The notes beneath the pieces are model-generated. The model made no database searches. It worked only from the letters and a program-made list of their open reading frames with translations, and had not been told where the DNA came from. From contig NZ_JAIOAB010000019.1 of NCBI RefSeq assembly GCF_019890635.1, forward strand, positions 1 to 64,000: DNA of 64,000 nt, given 5' to 3'. This stretch comes from Streptomyces sennicomposti. Lineage in GTDB: Bacteria; Actinomycetota; Actinomycetes; Streptomycetales; Streptomycetaceae. Positions 50,924-59,961 of this stretch are shown piece after piece (positions within the stretch are counted from its first letter, which is position 1; each line of letters begins with the position of its first letter). A program made the position numbers and the translations under genes.

Positions 50924-51331
50924 ATGTCGTACGACGTGGAGAAGCCGGACGAGCAGTGGCGTGCGGAGCTGACCCCGGCCGAGTACGCGGTGCTCCGCCA
51001 GGCCGGCACGGAGCCCGCCTTCCAGGGCGAGTACACCGACACCAAGACCAAGGGGGTGTACTCCTGCCGGGCCTGCGGCGCGGAACTGTTCACCTCCGAC
51101 ACCAAGTTCGAGTCGCACTGCGGCTGGCCGTCCTTCTTCGACCCGAAGGACACCGACGCCGTGGAACTGCTGGAGGACCGCTCGCACGGGATGGTCCGCA
51201 CGGAGGTGCGCTGCGCCCGCTGCGGTTCGCACCTCGGGCACGTGTTCGAGGGTGAGGGGTACCCGACCCCGACCGACCAGCGCTACTGCATCAACAGCAT
51301 CTCCCTGCGGCTGACCCCGGCCGAGGGCTGA
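50924..51331 (+). CDS. msrB: Peptide methionine (R)-S-oxide reductase
   Basis: A 135-residue MsrB, repairing methionine-R-sulfoxide with thioredoxin. Two structural zinc CxxC pairs (CRACGAELF and CARCGSHLGHVF), the CGWPSFFDP loop, and catalytic Cys in RYCINSISL near residue 122 are present. Probably cotranscribed with murC (14-bp gap). Confidence 0.95.
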   Translation: MSYDVEKPDEQWRAELTPAEYAVLRQAGTEPAFQGEYTDTKTKGVYSCRACGAELFTSDTKFESHCGWPSFFDPKDTDAVELLEDRSHGMVRTEVRCARCGSHLGHVFEGEGYPTPTDQRYCINSISLRLTPAEG

Positions 51332-51578
51332 GCGGCGCCACCATCGTGGGCCGGGGCGGTCGCCGCCCCGGCCCACCGTGCTGTGCGGAGCCCGCCCAGG
51401 GCCGTGCGGGGCCTTGCCGGGAGCCTTACGGGGCCGGGCCGACAGCCTTACGGGGCCGGGGCGGCCCAGATCCACACCGCTTGGCGGCGACTGACCGGAG
51501 TGGGACAATATGGGACAGAGGTGGTGTCACCGGCACCACCGCTCCTTATGAACACCTCCGCAGAGGCGGGTGGAAAAC

Positions 51579-51944
51579 ATGGTCACAGCCTCCTATGTCG
51601 TACTGGCCGCGGGACCGCACGTGTGGGCGGTCGTCGGCGCCTTCGTCGGCGGCCTCGTCATCGTGTGCGCGCTGCTGTGGGCCGTCGGGATGGGCATCGG
51701 CGTGATGCGCCGCGAACCGAACCGGCCCGAGGCGGACGAGCAGCCGCGTCTTCCGGTCACCGGCGCCATCGAGGAGATCAGTGAGATGCGCGAGCCGGAC
51801 GAGGTGGAGTGCGAGGACGGCAAGCGCCTCCTGCCGCACGAACTCCACGCCGCCGGCACCCGGCGCAGCGACGACCAGCACCGGCACCGCTGGGCGCCCG
51901 GCGGCAGCGGCTCCTTCGGCAGCGGGGGTCCCGGCGCCCACTGA
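51579..51944 (+). CDS. Small single-helix membrane protein (DUF6479-like)
   Basis: A 121-residue protein with one membrane helix (VWAVVGAFVGGLVIVCALLWAVGMGIGVM, about residues 15-42) and a hydrophilic tail rich in Arg, Glu and His, ending in a Gly/Ser segment. The ATG at 51579 is preferred; a GTG nine bases earlier is in frame. The family is streptomycete and uncharacterised. It is followed by a strong hairpin. Confidence 0.65.
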   Translation: MVTASYVVLAAGPHVWAVVGAFVGGLVIVCALLWAVGMGIGVMRREPNRPEADEQPRLPVTGAIEEISEMREPDEVECEDGKRLLPHELHAAGTRRSDDQHRHRWAPGGSGSFGSGGPGAH

Positions 51945-51964
51945 CGCCCCACCTCGCCTTCGGA

Positions 51965-51998
51965 TACGGGGCGGTCCTGTTCACAGGACCGCCCCGTA
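51965..51998 (+). terminator. 15-bp perfect hairpin
   Basis: Arms 51965-51979 and 51984-51998 pair perfectly around TTCA, 20 nt after the small membrane protein stop. It separates that gene from the transporter operon. Confidence 0.8.
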
Positions 51999-52112
51999 CG
52001 GGTGTCGCCGACCGCCGCGATCCCGGGCGTCTAGACTCTTGGCGCAACGGCCCGCGTGACCGTGGCCGAGAGCGGGCAGCTACTGCCAGACACCCGAAGG
52101 GTATTCGGCGTC

Positions 52113-53243
52113 TTGATACGCATAGATTCAGTCACCAAGCGGTACCCGGACGGCACGGTGGCGGTCGACCGGCTGTCGCTCGACATACCGGACCGCTCGA
52201 TCACCGTCCTCGTCGGACCGTCCGGCTGCGGCAAGACCACCACCCTGCGCATGATCAACCGCATGGTGGAACCGAGCGAGGGCGCCATCCTCCTCGACGG
52301 CGCCGACATCAGGAAACAGCCCGTCAACACCCTGCGCCGGTCGATGGGTTACGTCATCCAGAACGCCGGCCTCTTCCAGCACCGCACCATCATCGACAAC
52401 ATCGCCACCGTGCCCCGGCTGCTCGGCTGGAGCAAGCAGAAGTCCCGCGCCCGGGCGGCGGAGTTGATGGAGCGCGTCGGCCTCGACACGGCGCTCGCCA
52501 AGCGCTACCCCTACCAGCTCTCCGGCGGCCAGCAGCAGCGCGTCGGCGTGGCCCGGGCGCTCGCCGCCGACCCGCCGGTCCTGCTGATGGACGAGCCCTT
52601 CTCCGCCGTCGACCCGGTCGTCCGCAAGGGACTCCAGGACGAACTGCTGCGCATCCAGGCCGAGTTGGGCAAGACGATCGTCTTCGTCACCCATGACATC
52701 GACGAGGCCGTCAAGCTCGGCACGATGGTGGCGGTGCTGCGCACCGGCGGCCGCCTCGCGCAGTACGCGCCGCCCGCCGAACTGCTGAGCGAGCCCGCCG
52801 ACGCGTTCGTCGAGGACTTCCTCGGCACCGACCGCGGCATCCGCCGGCTGTCCTTCTTCGGCAGCGGCGCACTGGAGCTGAGGACCGAGCCGATCGTCGC
52901 CGTCGACTCCACCGCCGAGCAGATCGCCGCCCGCGCCGCCGGGGACGTGCCCTACCTCCTCGTCACCGGCCTCGACGGCCGGCCGCTGGGCTGGAGCGCC
53001 CCCGAGGACCTCACCGCCGGCGCGGTGGACCCCGGCCGGCTCCTGTCCTGCGGACGCCCCTTCGCGCACGGCGAGGAGTCCCTGCGCGCCGCCCTGGACT
53101 GCGCCGTCCTCTCGCCCACCGGCTGGGCGGTCGCCGTGGACGGCACCGGCCGGGCGGTCGGCGTCGTCTCGCAGCAGACCATCGGCGAGGCCATCCGGGG
53201 CGCCCACGCCGAGGGCCGCGCCGAGGCGAAGGCCGCCCGATGA
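52113..53243 (+). CDS. OpuC/ProV-type compatible-solute ABC transporter ATPase
   Basis: A 376-residue ATPase. Walker A GPSGCGKTT near 37, Q-loop VIQNAGLFQHRTI as in OpuCA, signature LSGGQQQR near 137, Walker B LLMDEPFSAVDP near 158, and switch His in VTHDIDEA. A C-terminal CBS-like region (about 270-370) may sense ionic strength, as in OpuA. It powers uptake of glycine betaine, choline or a similar solute. The start is taken as TTG (L/M-I-R-I-D-S-V-T-K-R-Y); no better start codon fits. The next gene overlaps by four bases. Confidence 0.88.
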   Translation: MIRIDSVTKRYPDGTVAVDRLSLDIPDRSITVLVGPSGCGKTTTLRMINRMVEPSEGAILLDGADIRKQPVNTLRRSMGYVIQNAGLFQHRTIIDNIATVPRLLGWSKQKSRARAAELMERVGLDTALAKRYPYQLSGGQQQRVGVARALAADPPVLLMDEPFSAVDPVVRKGLQDELLRIQAELGKTIVFVTHDIDEAVKLGTMVAVLRTGGRLAQYAPPAELLSEPADAFVEDFLGTDRGIRRLSFFGSGALELRTEPIVAVDSTAEQIAARAAGDVPYLLVTGLDGRPLGWSAPEDLTAGAVDPGRLLSCGRPFAHGEESLRAALDCAVLSPTGWAVAVDGTGRAVGVVSQQTIGEAIRGAHAEGRAEAKAAR

Positions 53244-53959
53244 ACCGCTTCTTCGACCTCCCGAGCGACCTCCAGCACGACTGGCTCGGCCTGATCGGAC
53301 TGCATCTGCGCGAGGCCCTGCTGCCGGTCCTTGCCGGCCTGGTGCTCTCCCTGCCGATCGCCCAACTGTGCGTGCGCTTCCGCTGGTTGTACGCGCCCGT
53401 CCTGGGCGTGACGACGATCCTGTACGCCATCCCGTCGCTGGCCGTCTTCGTGGTCCTCATCGACTACACCGGCCAGACCGAGCTGACCGTGATGATCCCG
53501 CTCGCCGTCTACAGCCTGGTGGTGCTCGTCCCGGCCATCGTGGACGGCGTCCGCTCGGTGCCGCAGGAGACGCTCGCCGCCGCCACCGCGATGGGCCTCG
53601 GCCCGCTGCGGCGCTACTTCCAGGTGCAGTTGCCGATCGCGCTGCCCGCCATCATCGCCGGGCTGCGGGTGGCCGCCGTCTCCAGCATCTCCCTGGTCAG
53701 CGTCGGCATGCTGATCGGCAACCAGGGCGCGCTCGGCAACCTGCTCAACGACGCCAACATCTACCACCGGCCCGAACTGGCCTGGAACTCCGTGCTCACC
53801 ACGGCGGGCCTGGCCATCCTCGTGGACGCCGCCCTGGTCCTGCTGCGGCTGGTGCTGACCCCGTGGATGCCGCGCGGCACCGGCCGGCGCGGGTCGAGGG
53901 CCGCCGCCGAGGTCCGGCCCGAGCCGGCCGCGTCCGCCGCCGAGGAGGCCGCCCGGTGA
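53240..53959 (+). CDS. OpuC-type permease (first)
   Basis: A 239-residue BPD-type permease with about five to six helices. The EAA loop region TAMGLGPLRRYFQVQLPIALPAIIAGLRVA is clear, and IPSLAVFVVLIDYTGQ resembles OpuCB. ATG overlaps the ATPase stop. The C-terminal ~25 residues are Arg/Ala-rich and cytoplasmic. Confidence 0.9.
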   Translation: MNRFFDLPSDLQHDWLGLIGLHLREALLPVLAGLVLSLPIAQLCVRFRWLYAPVLGVTTILYAIPSLAVFVVLIDYTGQTELTVMIPLAVYSLVVLVPAIVDGVRSVPQETLAAATAMGLGPLRRYFQVQLPIALPAIIAGLRVAAVSSISLVSVGMLIGNQGALGNLLNDANIYHRPELAWNSVLTTAGLAILVDAALVLLRLVLTPWMPRGTGRRGSRAAAEVRPEPAASAAEEAAR

Positions 53960-54624
53960 ACGTGCTGCACTTCGTCAACGCCTTCTTCAGCGACGGCGCC
54001 CACTGGCACGGCTACGACGGCATCCCCACCCGGCTGGCCGAGCACATCCGCTACTGCCTGATCGCGCTCGCCGTCGCCGCCGCCATCGGACTGCCCGTCG
54101 GCCTGGTCACCGGGCACTACGGGCGCGGCGGCAACGCCCTCGCCTTCCTCGCCACCGCCGCCCGCGCCCTGCCGAGCTTCGGCCTGCTGGTGCTGATGAC
54201 CATCATGGTCGGCTTCGGCCTGCTGCCGGTCATGGTCCCGCTGGTCGTCCTCGCCGTCCCGCCGATCCTGGTCACCACCTACGAGTCGATGCGCTCCGTC
54301 GACCCCTCGCCGGTGGACGCCGCCCGGGGCATGGGCATGCAGGAGTCGCGCATCCTGCTCCAGGTCGAACTGCCCGTCGCGCTCCCGCTGATCCTCAGCG
54401 GTCTGCGCTCGGGCGCCATCCAGATCGTCTCCACGGCGACCATCGCGGCCTACGTCGGCATCGGCGGCCTCGGCCGCTACATCATCGACGGGCTCTACCA
54501 GCGCGACTACGAGAAGGTGGTGGGCGGCGCGAGCCTGGTCGCCGCGCTGGCGCTGGCCACGCTGGTGCTGTTCTGGGCCGCGGGCCGGTTCACGGTGTCC
54601 CGGGGGGTGCGGCGCGGGGCGTGA
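53956..54624 (+). CDS. OpuC-type permease (second)
   Basis: A 222-residue permease paired with the preceding one. EAA region ARGMGMQESRILLQVELPVALPLILSGLRSG; ALPSFGLLVLMTIMVG fits OpuCD/OpuCB. GTG start overlaps the previous stop (GTGA). The matching binding lipoprotein is not next but 5.3 kb away, beyond the conservon. Confidence 0.9.
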   Translation: MNVLHFVNAFFSDGAHWHGYDGIPTRLAEHIRYCLIALAVAAAIGLPVGLVTGHYGRGGNALAFLATAARALPSFGLLVLMTIMVGFGLLPVMVPLVVLAVPPILVTTYESMRSVDPSPVDAARGMGMQESRILLQVELPVALPLILSGLRSGAIQIVSTATIAAYVGIGGLGRYIIDGLYQRDYEKVVGGASLVAALALATLVLFWAAGRFTVSRGVRRGA

Positions 54625-54635
54625 GGGACGCGGGG

Positions 54636-54661
54636 GCGGGGGCGCTGCCCTGCGCCCCCGC
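54636..54661. terminator. Hairpin between the permease and cvnD
   Basis: Arms 54636-54645 and 54652-54661 form a 10-bp perfect stem around TGCCCT, between convergent stop codons. Confidence 0.65.
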
Positions 54662-54717
54662 GAACCGTCGGGCGGGGCCGGCTACGGCCCGTCCGGCGTC
54701 CCGGGCGGACCGCCGCC

Positions 54718-55323
54718 TCAGCCGCCGCTCGCGGCCAGCGCCGACTCCAGGACCACCAGCAGGGCGTCCCGTACGGAGCCCCGCTCCCGGGCGTCGAAGA
54801 CGACCAGCGGGACGTGCTCGGAGACGTCCAGCGCCCAGCGGACGTCCTCCAGGGAGTGCTCCAGCCGGCCGTCGAAGGCGTTGAGCGCCACCGCGAACGG
54901 GATGCCCCGGTGCTCGAAGTAGTCGACGGCGGCGTAGCAGTCGTCCAGCCGCCGGGTGTCGACGATGACGAGCCCGCCGACCGCGCCCTCCACGATGTCG
55001 TCCCACATGAAGCCGAACCGCTCCTGCCCGGGCGTGCCGAACAGGTACAGCTTCAGCGTCGGGTCGATGGTGATGCACCCGAAGTCCATCGCCACCGTCG
55101 TGGTGGTCTTGCGCGGCGTGTGGGTGAGGTCGTCCACGCCCGCCGCGACCTCGGTGATGGCGGCCTCGGTGGTGAGCGGCTCGATCTCGGAGATGGAGCC
55201 GACGGCGGTGGTCTTGCCCACGCCGAAGCCGCCCGCGATCACCATCTTGACCGGCAGCGGCGGACGTACGGCGGACTGGTCGCCCGCCGGGACCCCGCGG
55301 ACGAGTTGTTCGGTCGGTGTCAC
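54718..55323 (-). CDS. cvnD: Conservon small GTPase-like protein
   Basis: A 201-residue Ras-like ATP/GTP-binding protein. P-loop GGFGVGKTT near 31-39, T-x-x-T region RKTTTTVAMDFG, G3-like FGTPGQERF near 93-101 and the NAFDG motif in place of NKxD. It is the switch element of the conservon. GTG start overlaps the cvnC stop by four bases. Confidence 0.92.
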   Translation of the reverse strand: MTPTEQLVRGVPAGDQSAVRPPLPVKMVIAGGFGVGKTTAVGSISEIEPLTTEAAITEVAAGVDDLTHTPRKTTTTVAMDFGCITIDPTLKLYLFGTPGQERFGFMWDDIVEGAVGGLVIVDTRRLDDCYAAVDYFEHRGIPFAVALNAFDGRLEHSLEDVRWALDVSEHVPLVVFDARERGSVRDALLVVLESALAASGG

Positions 55324-55727
55324 GGAGTAACCCCCCGGGAGTCGGGGATGGCCCGCAGGCCATCGATAACCCTGCGCAGGACGGACGCGTCGTGGGTGGC
55401 GCCGGTGTCGGGCACGTGCACCGTCAGATGACCGGCGGCGCGCAGGTCCTCGGCGAGGATGCGCACCACGTTCAGGTGCAGCCGCAGCCGGGCCGCCAGT
55501 TCCGCGATGGACTGCGGCCTGCGGCAGGCGGAGACGATGTCGTGCTGTTCGAAGGAGAGTGCGTCCAGCGCGGCGAGACCGGCGACGGTGGCCACCACCT
55601 GGGTCTCCACCGGCACCGGCCGGCCGGCCGCGGTGGGCGCCACCCGGCCGGCGGTGACCAGGAACGGCCGCACGGCGGGAGCGGGGCCCACCGGGTCGGG
55701 GCCCGGGGGCGCGGGGCCGTCCGCCAT
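55320..55727 (-). CDS. cvnC: Conservon DUF742 protein
   Basis: A 135-residue DUF742 protein with a probable winged-helix region (SFEQHDIVSACRRPQSIAELAARLRLHLNVVRILAEDL split over about 60-100). DUF742 members are found in conservons and may bind DNA or the other conservon proteins. It is 35 bp after cvnB and overlaps cvnD. Confidence 0.9.
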   Translation of the reverse strand: MADGPAPPGPDPVGPAPAVRPFLVTAGRVAPTAAGRPVPVETQVVATVAGLAALDALSFEQHDIVSACRRPQSIAELAARLRLHLNVVRILAEDLRAAGHLTVHVPDTGATHDASVLRRVIDGLRAIPDSRGVTP

Positions 55728-55762
55728 GGGTCCTTCTTCCTTCCTCGACCGGCTCCGGCCGG

Positions 55763-56239
55763 TCAGCGCGTGGCCGCGGCGCCGACGCTGTTCTTCAGTT
55801 CGAGCACCAGCTGCGGGCTGAGCGCCGCGCCGGCGCGGTTGGCGAACAGCGTCATCTCGTAGGCGATGTTGCCGAGCTTGGCCTCCTTGTCGGTGACCAC
55901 GCCGAGGACCGCGCCGCTGCCGATCGCGGAGACCAGGACGTGGCCGCCCTCCAGGTCGATGATGACCTTGTTCAGGGCGCCGAGGCGGTAGTTGCCGGAG
56001 GCGCCGACGGCCAGGCTGGTGATGCCGGACACGATGGCGGCCAGCCGCTCGGAGTCGGCGTGCTCGCGCAGTTGCGAGACGGCGATGAGGAGTCCGTCGG
56101 AGGAGACGGCGATGGCGTCGACGACGCCCGCCGTCTCGGTCGCGAAGCGGTTGAGCAGCCAGGTGAAGTCTGCTGCGGCGGCCTGCAGATCGGTCGGCGC
56201 GGCGCCTTCCGTCGGGTTGTCACCTGTCGACGTGCTCAC
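55763..56239 (-). CDS. cvnB: Conservon roadblock/LC7 protein
   Basis: A 158-residue roadblock/LC7-domain protein (DFTWLLNRFATETAGVVDAIAVSSDGLLIAVS; VLVSAIGSGAVLGVVTDKEAKLG). Roadblock proteins partner small GTPases such as CvnD, acting as regulator or scaffold. ATG overlaps the cvnA stop by four bases. Confidence 0.92.
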   Translation of the reverse strand: MSTSTGDNPTEGAAPTDLQAAAADFTWLLNRFATETAGVVDAIAVSSDGLLIAVSQLREHADSERLAAIVSGITSLAVGASGNYRLGALNKVIIDLEGGHVLVSAIGSGAVLGVVTDKEAKLGNIAYEMTLFANRAGAALSPQLVLELKNSVGAAATR

Positions 56240-59200
56240 TGCTCGGCTCCTTCCGGGAGGTCGTTCCGGTGCTGCGTACGGGGGGTGTCGGTGGGGGCGG
56301 CGTCCGATGCGCCGGGCGGCTCGGGCCTGCGGTGGGCGCCGGTGTCGCGGTGGGCGCGCTCCACGGCGGCCTCGAACTCCTCCAGCGCGGACCGCACGGC
56401 GTCGGCGTCGGCCTGCGGCACGGGCGCGCGCGCCGCCTGCGCGGCTGCACTGTCGGCGGCCGTCCGCAGGGTGGCACCGCGCACGCGCCGACGGAGCGGC
56501 CGGGAGCCGGCGGCGGCACCGGGGGCGCTGCTCGGTCCGGCACCGGGTGCGGTGCCGGGCGCGGTGCTGGGTACGGGGCTTGGGGCGGTACCGGGAGTGG
56601 TGCCGGGCACGTGGCTTGGCGCGGTGCCGGACGGGGTGCCTGGGGTGGTGCGGGGCGTGCCACCGGGCGCGGTGCCCGGCAGGCTGCCCGGAGCGGCACC
56701 GGAGGCGAGGCCGGGCGCGTGGCCGGGGTTGGTACCGGGCGCGGCACCGGAGGCGACGCCGGGCGTGCCATCGGGGGTGGTGTCCGACGCGGTGCCGTGC
56801 GCGGCAGCGGGGGTGGTGCCGGAGGCGAGGCCGGGCGCTGTGTCGCGGGTGGTGCCGGGTACCGCGCCGTGAGTCGTGCCGGGTGCGGTGACGGTCGTCG
56901 TTCCGGAGGGGATGGACTCCGTGCGGGCGCGGGGGATGAACGGGAGCGGCCCGCCCGGGACGCCTACGCCTTCCTCGGGCGCGGTCTCGCGCCGGGGGAC
57001 CCGGCGGGGGAGGGGACGTGCCTGGCCGTCCCCGTCACCGACGCGGGCATGCTCGTCCGCCGCAGCGGCGGACGCCGTCGGGTCCGGCGTCGCGGCGGTG
57101 GTCGGTGCCGCCGGCTCCGAGACGTCCGGGTTCGCGGTGGCCGCGCTCGGCGAGGCCGGACGCGGGCCGGCCGGGCTCTGCGCCGGAGGCGTCCCGGCAC
57201 CGGAGTCCGCCGTGCCCGCCTCCACAACGGCGGTCGGTACGGCCGGGCTCGACGCGCCCGCGAGCGGCGGGGCGGAGTCCGCCTCGGCCGGGTCCGTTCC
57301 GGCCGCCCGCGCGGCAACCGGTACGGCCCGGCTCGGCGCGGCCGAGCCGGAGGCGGCCGGGCTCGTGGCGGAGGCCTCGGCGGTGACGGAGCCCGCGGAG
57401 GCCGCTACCACCAGGCCCGACGCGCCCGCCTGCGGCGTGGCCGAGTCCGAAGGGGCCGGGCTCTTGGCGGCCGTCTCCGCGGCTGCCGGGCTCGGTGCGA
57501 GCGGACTCGCGGCGGAGGCCTCGGCGGTTGCGGAGGCCACCGTGGTCGCGGAGGCCGGGCGGTCGGTCGCGCCGGGCGCCGGGCGGTCCGCCGCGCCCCG
57601 GCCGGCGGATTCCGGCCGGGCGGCCGGACCCGCGGCGTCCAGCGCGCTCATCGTCAGCAGCAGCGAGGACGGGATCAGCACCTCGGCCGTCACCCCGCCG
57701 CCCGGAGTGCGGGAGAGGGTGACGCCCACCTCCCAGCGACGGGCGAGCGCGCCGACCACGAACAGGCCCAGCACCTTCGTCGGCACGACGTCCAGCCGCT
57801 CGCGCCGGATCAACCGGGCGTTCTCCTCGGCCAGCCGCTCGGCGCTCATCCCGAGACCGTGGTCGGCGATCGCGATGGACGCGCCCTCGCCGCCGTGCCG
57901 CACGCTGACCTCGACCGTGCTCCCCTCGGGCGAGAACGACACGGCGTTCTCCAGGAGTTCGGCCACCATCAGCGTGAGGTCGCCGATGATGTCCGGCTCC
58001 ACCATGACCTCGGTCTCGGCGTACAGCCGTACCCGCTGGTAGCCCTCGATCTGCCCGAGCGCGGCGCGCACCACGTTGGTGAGCGCGGTGGGCCCGGAGT
58101 CCAGGACCGTCTCGCGGATGCCGGCCAGCAGCATCAGGCTGTCGGCGTTGCGGCGCAGCCGGACGGCGATGTGGTCGATGGAGTAGAGGCGCTCCAGCAG
58201 CGCGGGATCGGTCTCGCCGCGCTCCACCGCGTCGATCAGCGCGAGTTGACGTGTCGTCAGGTTGCTGACGCGGCGGCCGACGTTGCCGAACATCTCGCCG
58301 ATGTTGCGGCGGCTGAGCACCTGCCGTTCCAGCAGCGCGGCGGCGGTGGTCTGCACCTGGTTGAACGCCTCGGCGAGGTCGCCGATCTCGTCGCGCGCGG
58401 TGACCGGCACGTCCCGCAGCCGCGGCGGGCCGCCGTCGTCGGCGTCGTCGTCGGCCACCCGCGCCAGCTCCCGGCTGGTGGCGGCGGACACCTCCTGCGC
58501 CGCCCCGGTGAGCGCCTGCACCGGCCGGATGACCGAGCGGCGTACGGCGACCGAGAAGGCGAGCCACAGCAGGAAGCCGACGAGGGCCGAGGCCAGCAGC
58601 GCGGCGGCCCGCCACCAGGCGTCGGAGGAGGCGTCGTCGGCGGAGTCGGCGATCTCGTCGATCAGCGAGGAGGCGATCTTCAGCCGGTTCGCGGCCTGTT
58701 CGGGATAGGCCCGGTAACCGGCGAGCGCCGCCTGGAACGTGCGCCGCACCTCTTCGCGGCTGTTGGCCTGCAACCCGCTGGGGTCGATCTGGAGTTCGGC
58801 GTACGCCTCGGCGATCTCGCGCTGCGCGGCGCTGTGCTCCATCTCCGAGAGCCGGTCGGCCTGCTCCTCGGTGGCGAACCGGGCGAAGCGGTCGGCCTGG
58901 TGGAGATACAGGTCGTAGGAGCCGACCGCGGCGGTGAACTCGATGAGCGCGTTGGTGTCGCCGGTCGTCGCCGAGAAGACGCTGGTCTCGAAGGAGCTGT
59001 GGGCGGCGTCGGCGCGCAGCAGGGAGTCCAGCAGGTTGCCGGTGAAGGTGGCCGCGAGCGCGGCGTTGCGGTCGAGGCCGAGACCGTCGATCAGGGACCT
59101 GGCGGCGCCCGTGTAGGCGGGGTCGATGTTGTCGGCGGGCAGGTAGCTCTGCTCGATGGTGTCGCGCAGGCTGCTCAGGCCCTCGATCTCCTTGAGGGCC

Positions 59201-59625
59201 TGCGCCTCGGTGTCCGGCAGCCGGTCGCCGAACGCCTCCCGTACGGCGGCGACCTGGGCGTCCACGGCGGTCTGCGCCCGGCGGTAGGCGACGGGCGAGG
59301 GGCGGCCGTCGGCGCCCGCGGCCTCGTAGCGCACGGAGAGCAGCACGGCCTGCTGGTGCTCGGCCTCCACCCGGTCCACCAGGGCCGCCACCTGGGCGCT
59401 GTCACGGACCAGTTGGGCCGCGGCGGCCGCGTCCCGGGCCTGGCCGACCTGGTCGGTGATGAGGTAGGCGAGCAGCAGGGCCACCACCGCGAGCGGCACC
59501 CCGACCAGGACGTTCAGCTTGCGCCGGAAGGGCCACCGGTCGGCGAATCCCCGGATGCCGCGACTGCCGGGCGGCGTGGGCGGCGGGGCCGGCCGGTCGG
59601 GCGCGTCCACCTGGCTCGTGGACAC
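56236..59625 (-). CDS. cvnA: Conservon sensor kinase with a ~370-residue low-complexity insert
   Basis: A 1129-residue histidine-kinase-like membrane protein. Helix 1 about 36-58, extracytoplasmic nitrate/nitrite-sensing-like domain, helix 2 about 342-360, HAMP about 360-450, then ATPase domain with N-box ELLENAVSF near 555 and G-box ADHGLGMSAERLAEENARL near 585. From about 660 to 1030 the sequence is Ala/Pro/Gly/Thr/Ser-rich, including degenerate PGTAPG and PGLASG repeats at about 905-1030. A short charged end with a coiled segment (ADAVRSALEEFEAAVERA) follows. GTG start with AAGGAGG. The conservon here has no cytochrome P450 gene. Confidence 0.9.
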   Translation of the reverse strand: MSTSQVDAPDRPAPPPTPPGSRGIRGFADRWPFRRKLNVLVGVPLAVVALLLAYLITDQVGQARDAAAAAQLVRDSAQVAALVDRVEAEHQQAVLLSVRYEAAGADGRPSPVAYRRAQTAVDAQVAAVREAFGDRLPDTEAQALKEIEGLSSLRDTIEQSYLPADNIDPAYTGAARSLIDGLGLDRNAALAATFTGNLLDSLLRADAAHSSFETSVFSATTGDTNALIEFTAAVGSYDLYLHQADRFARFATEEQADRLSEMEHSAAQREIAEAYAELQIDPSGLQANSREEVRRTFQAALAGYRAYPEQAANRLKIASSLIDEIADSADDASSDAWWRAAALLASALVGFLLWLAFSVAVRRSVIRPVQALTGAAQEVSAATSRELARVADDDADDGGPPRLRDVPVTARDEIGDLAEAFNQVQTTAAALLERQVLSRRNIGEMFGNVGRRVSNLTTRQLALIDAVERGETDPALLERLYSIDHIAVRLRRNADSLMLLAGIRETVLDSGPTALTNVVRAALGQIEGYQRVRLYAETEVMVEPDIIGDLTLMVAELLENAVSFSPEGSTVEVSVRHGGEGASIAIADHGLGMSAERLAEENARLIRRERLDVVPTKVLGLFVVGALARRWEVGVTLSRTPGGGVTAEVLIPSSLLLTMSALDAAGPAARPESAGRGAADRPAPGATDRPASATTVASATAEASAASPLAPSPAAAETAAKSPAPSDSATPQAGASGLVVAASAGSVTAEASATSPAASGSAAPSRAVPVAARAAGTDPAEADSAPPLAGASSPAVPTAVVEAGTADSGAGTPPAQSPAGPRPASPSAATANPDVSEPAAPTTAATPDPTASAAAADEHARVGDGDGQARPLPRRVPRRETAPEEGVGVPGGPLPFIPRARTESIPSGTTTVTAPGTTHGAVPGTTRDTAPGLASGTTPAAAHGTASDTTPDGTPGVASGAAPGTNPGHAPGLASGAAPGSLPGTAPGGTPRTTPGTPSGTAPSHVPGTTPGTAPSPVPSTAPGTAPGAGPSSAPGAAAGSRPLRRRVRGATLRTAADSAAAQAARAPVPQADADAVRSALEEFEAAVERAHRDTGAHRRPEPPGASDAAPTDTPRTQHRNDLPEGAEQ

Positions 59626-59961
59626 CGGGCCTCCTTCGAAGGGTGTTCCCACCCGGAACGGACGTGACGGCGATGACGCGTGGGCAACCGAAGCGGCCCC
59701 TGCGCACCGCTGTGGCCGACGTCGACTCCCGTGAAATCTACCGTTCCGGCGGGCGGACCCGGCTCGTCCCATGTCAAGAATGGGTTACGAAGCGTCCGTA
59801 CGAGCTTCACAACTGACCGCCGATCGAAGCCAATCGGTGACCCGGCGGCCCTTGACTGACCGAGAAGCGGCTGGATTGGATCAGTACGGTGCGGCACCCG
59901 CATGCCGCGCGCACCCGCCACCGCCATGCCCTCACCAATCTCTGAGCCCGGAACGGGAATT
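59626..59961. other. Divergent promoter region of cvnA and the solute-binding lipoprotein gene
   Basis: This 336-bp stretch holds no gene. On the plus strand TTGACT (59852-59857) and TTGGAT 18 nt later form a possible promoter for the binding-protein gene. An AT-richer zone with AAGAATGGGTTACGAAG is near 59776. No iron box or known operator is recognised. Confidence 0.45.

Noticed and set aside
56269..59667. A plus-strand open frame of over 1100 codons across cvnA
   Set aside because: Antisense to a well-supported kinase gene; the predicted protein is Arg/Gly low-complexity without recognisable domains.
54625..59961. Fifth conservon gene (cytochrome P450)
   Set aside because: Only cvnA-D are present; the neighbours are transporter genes.
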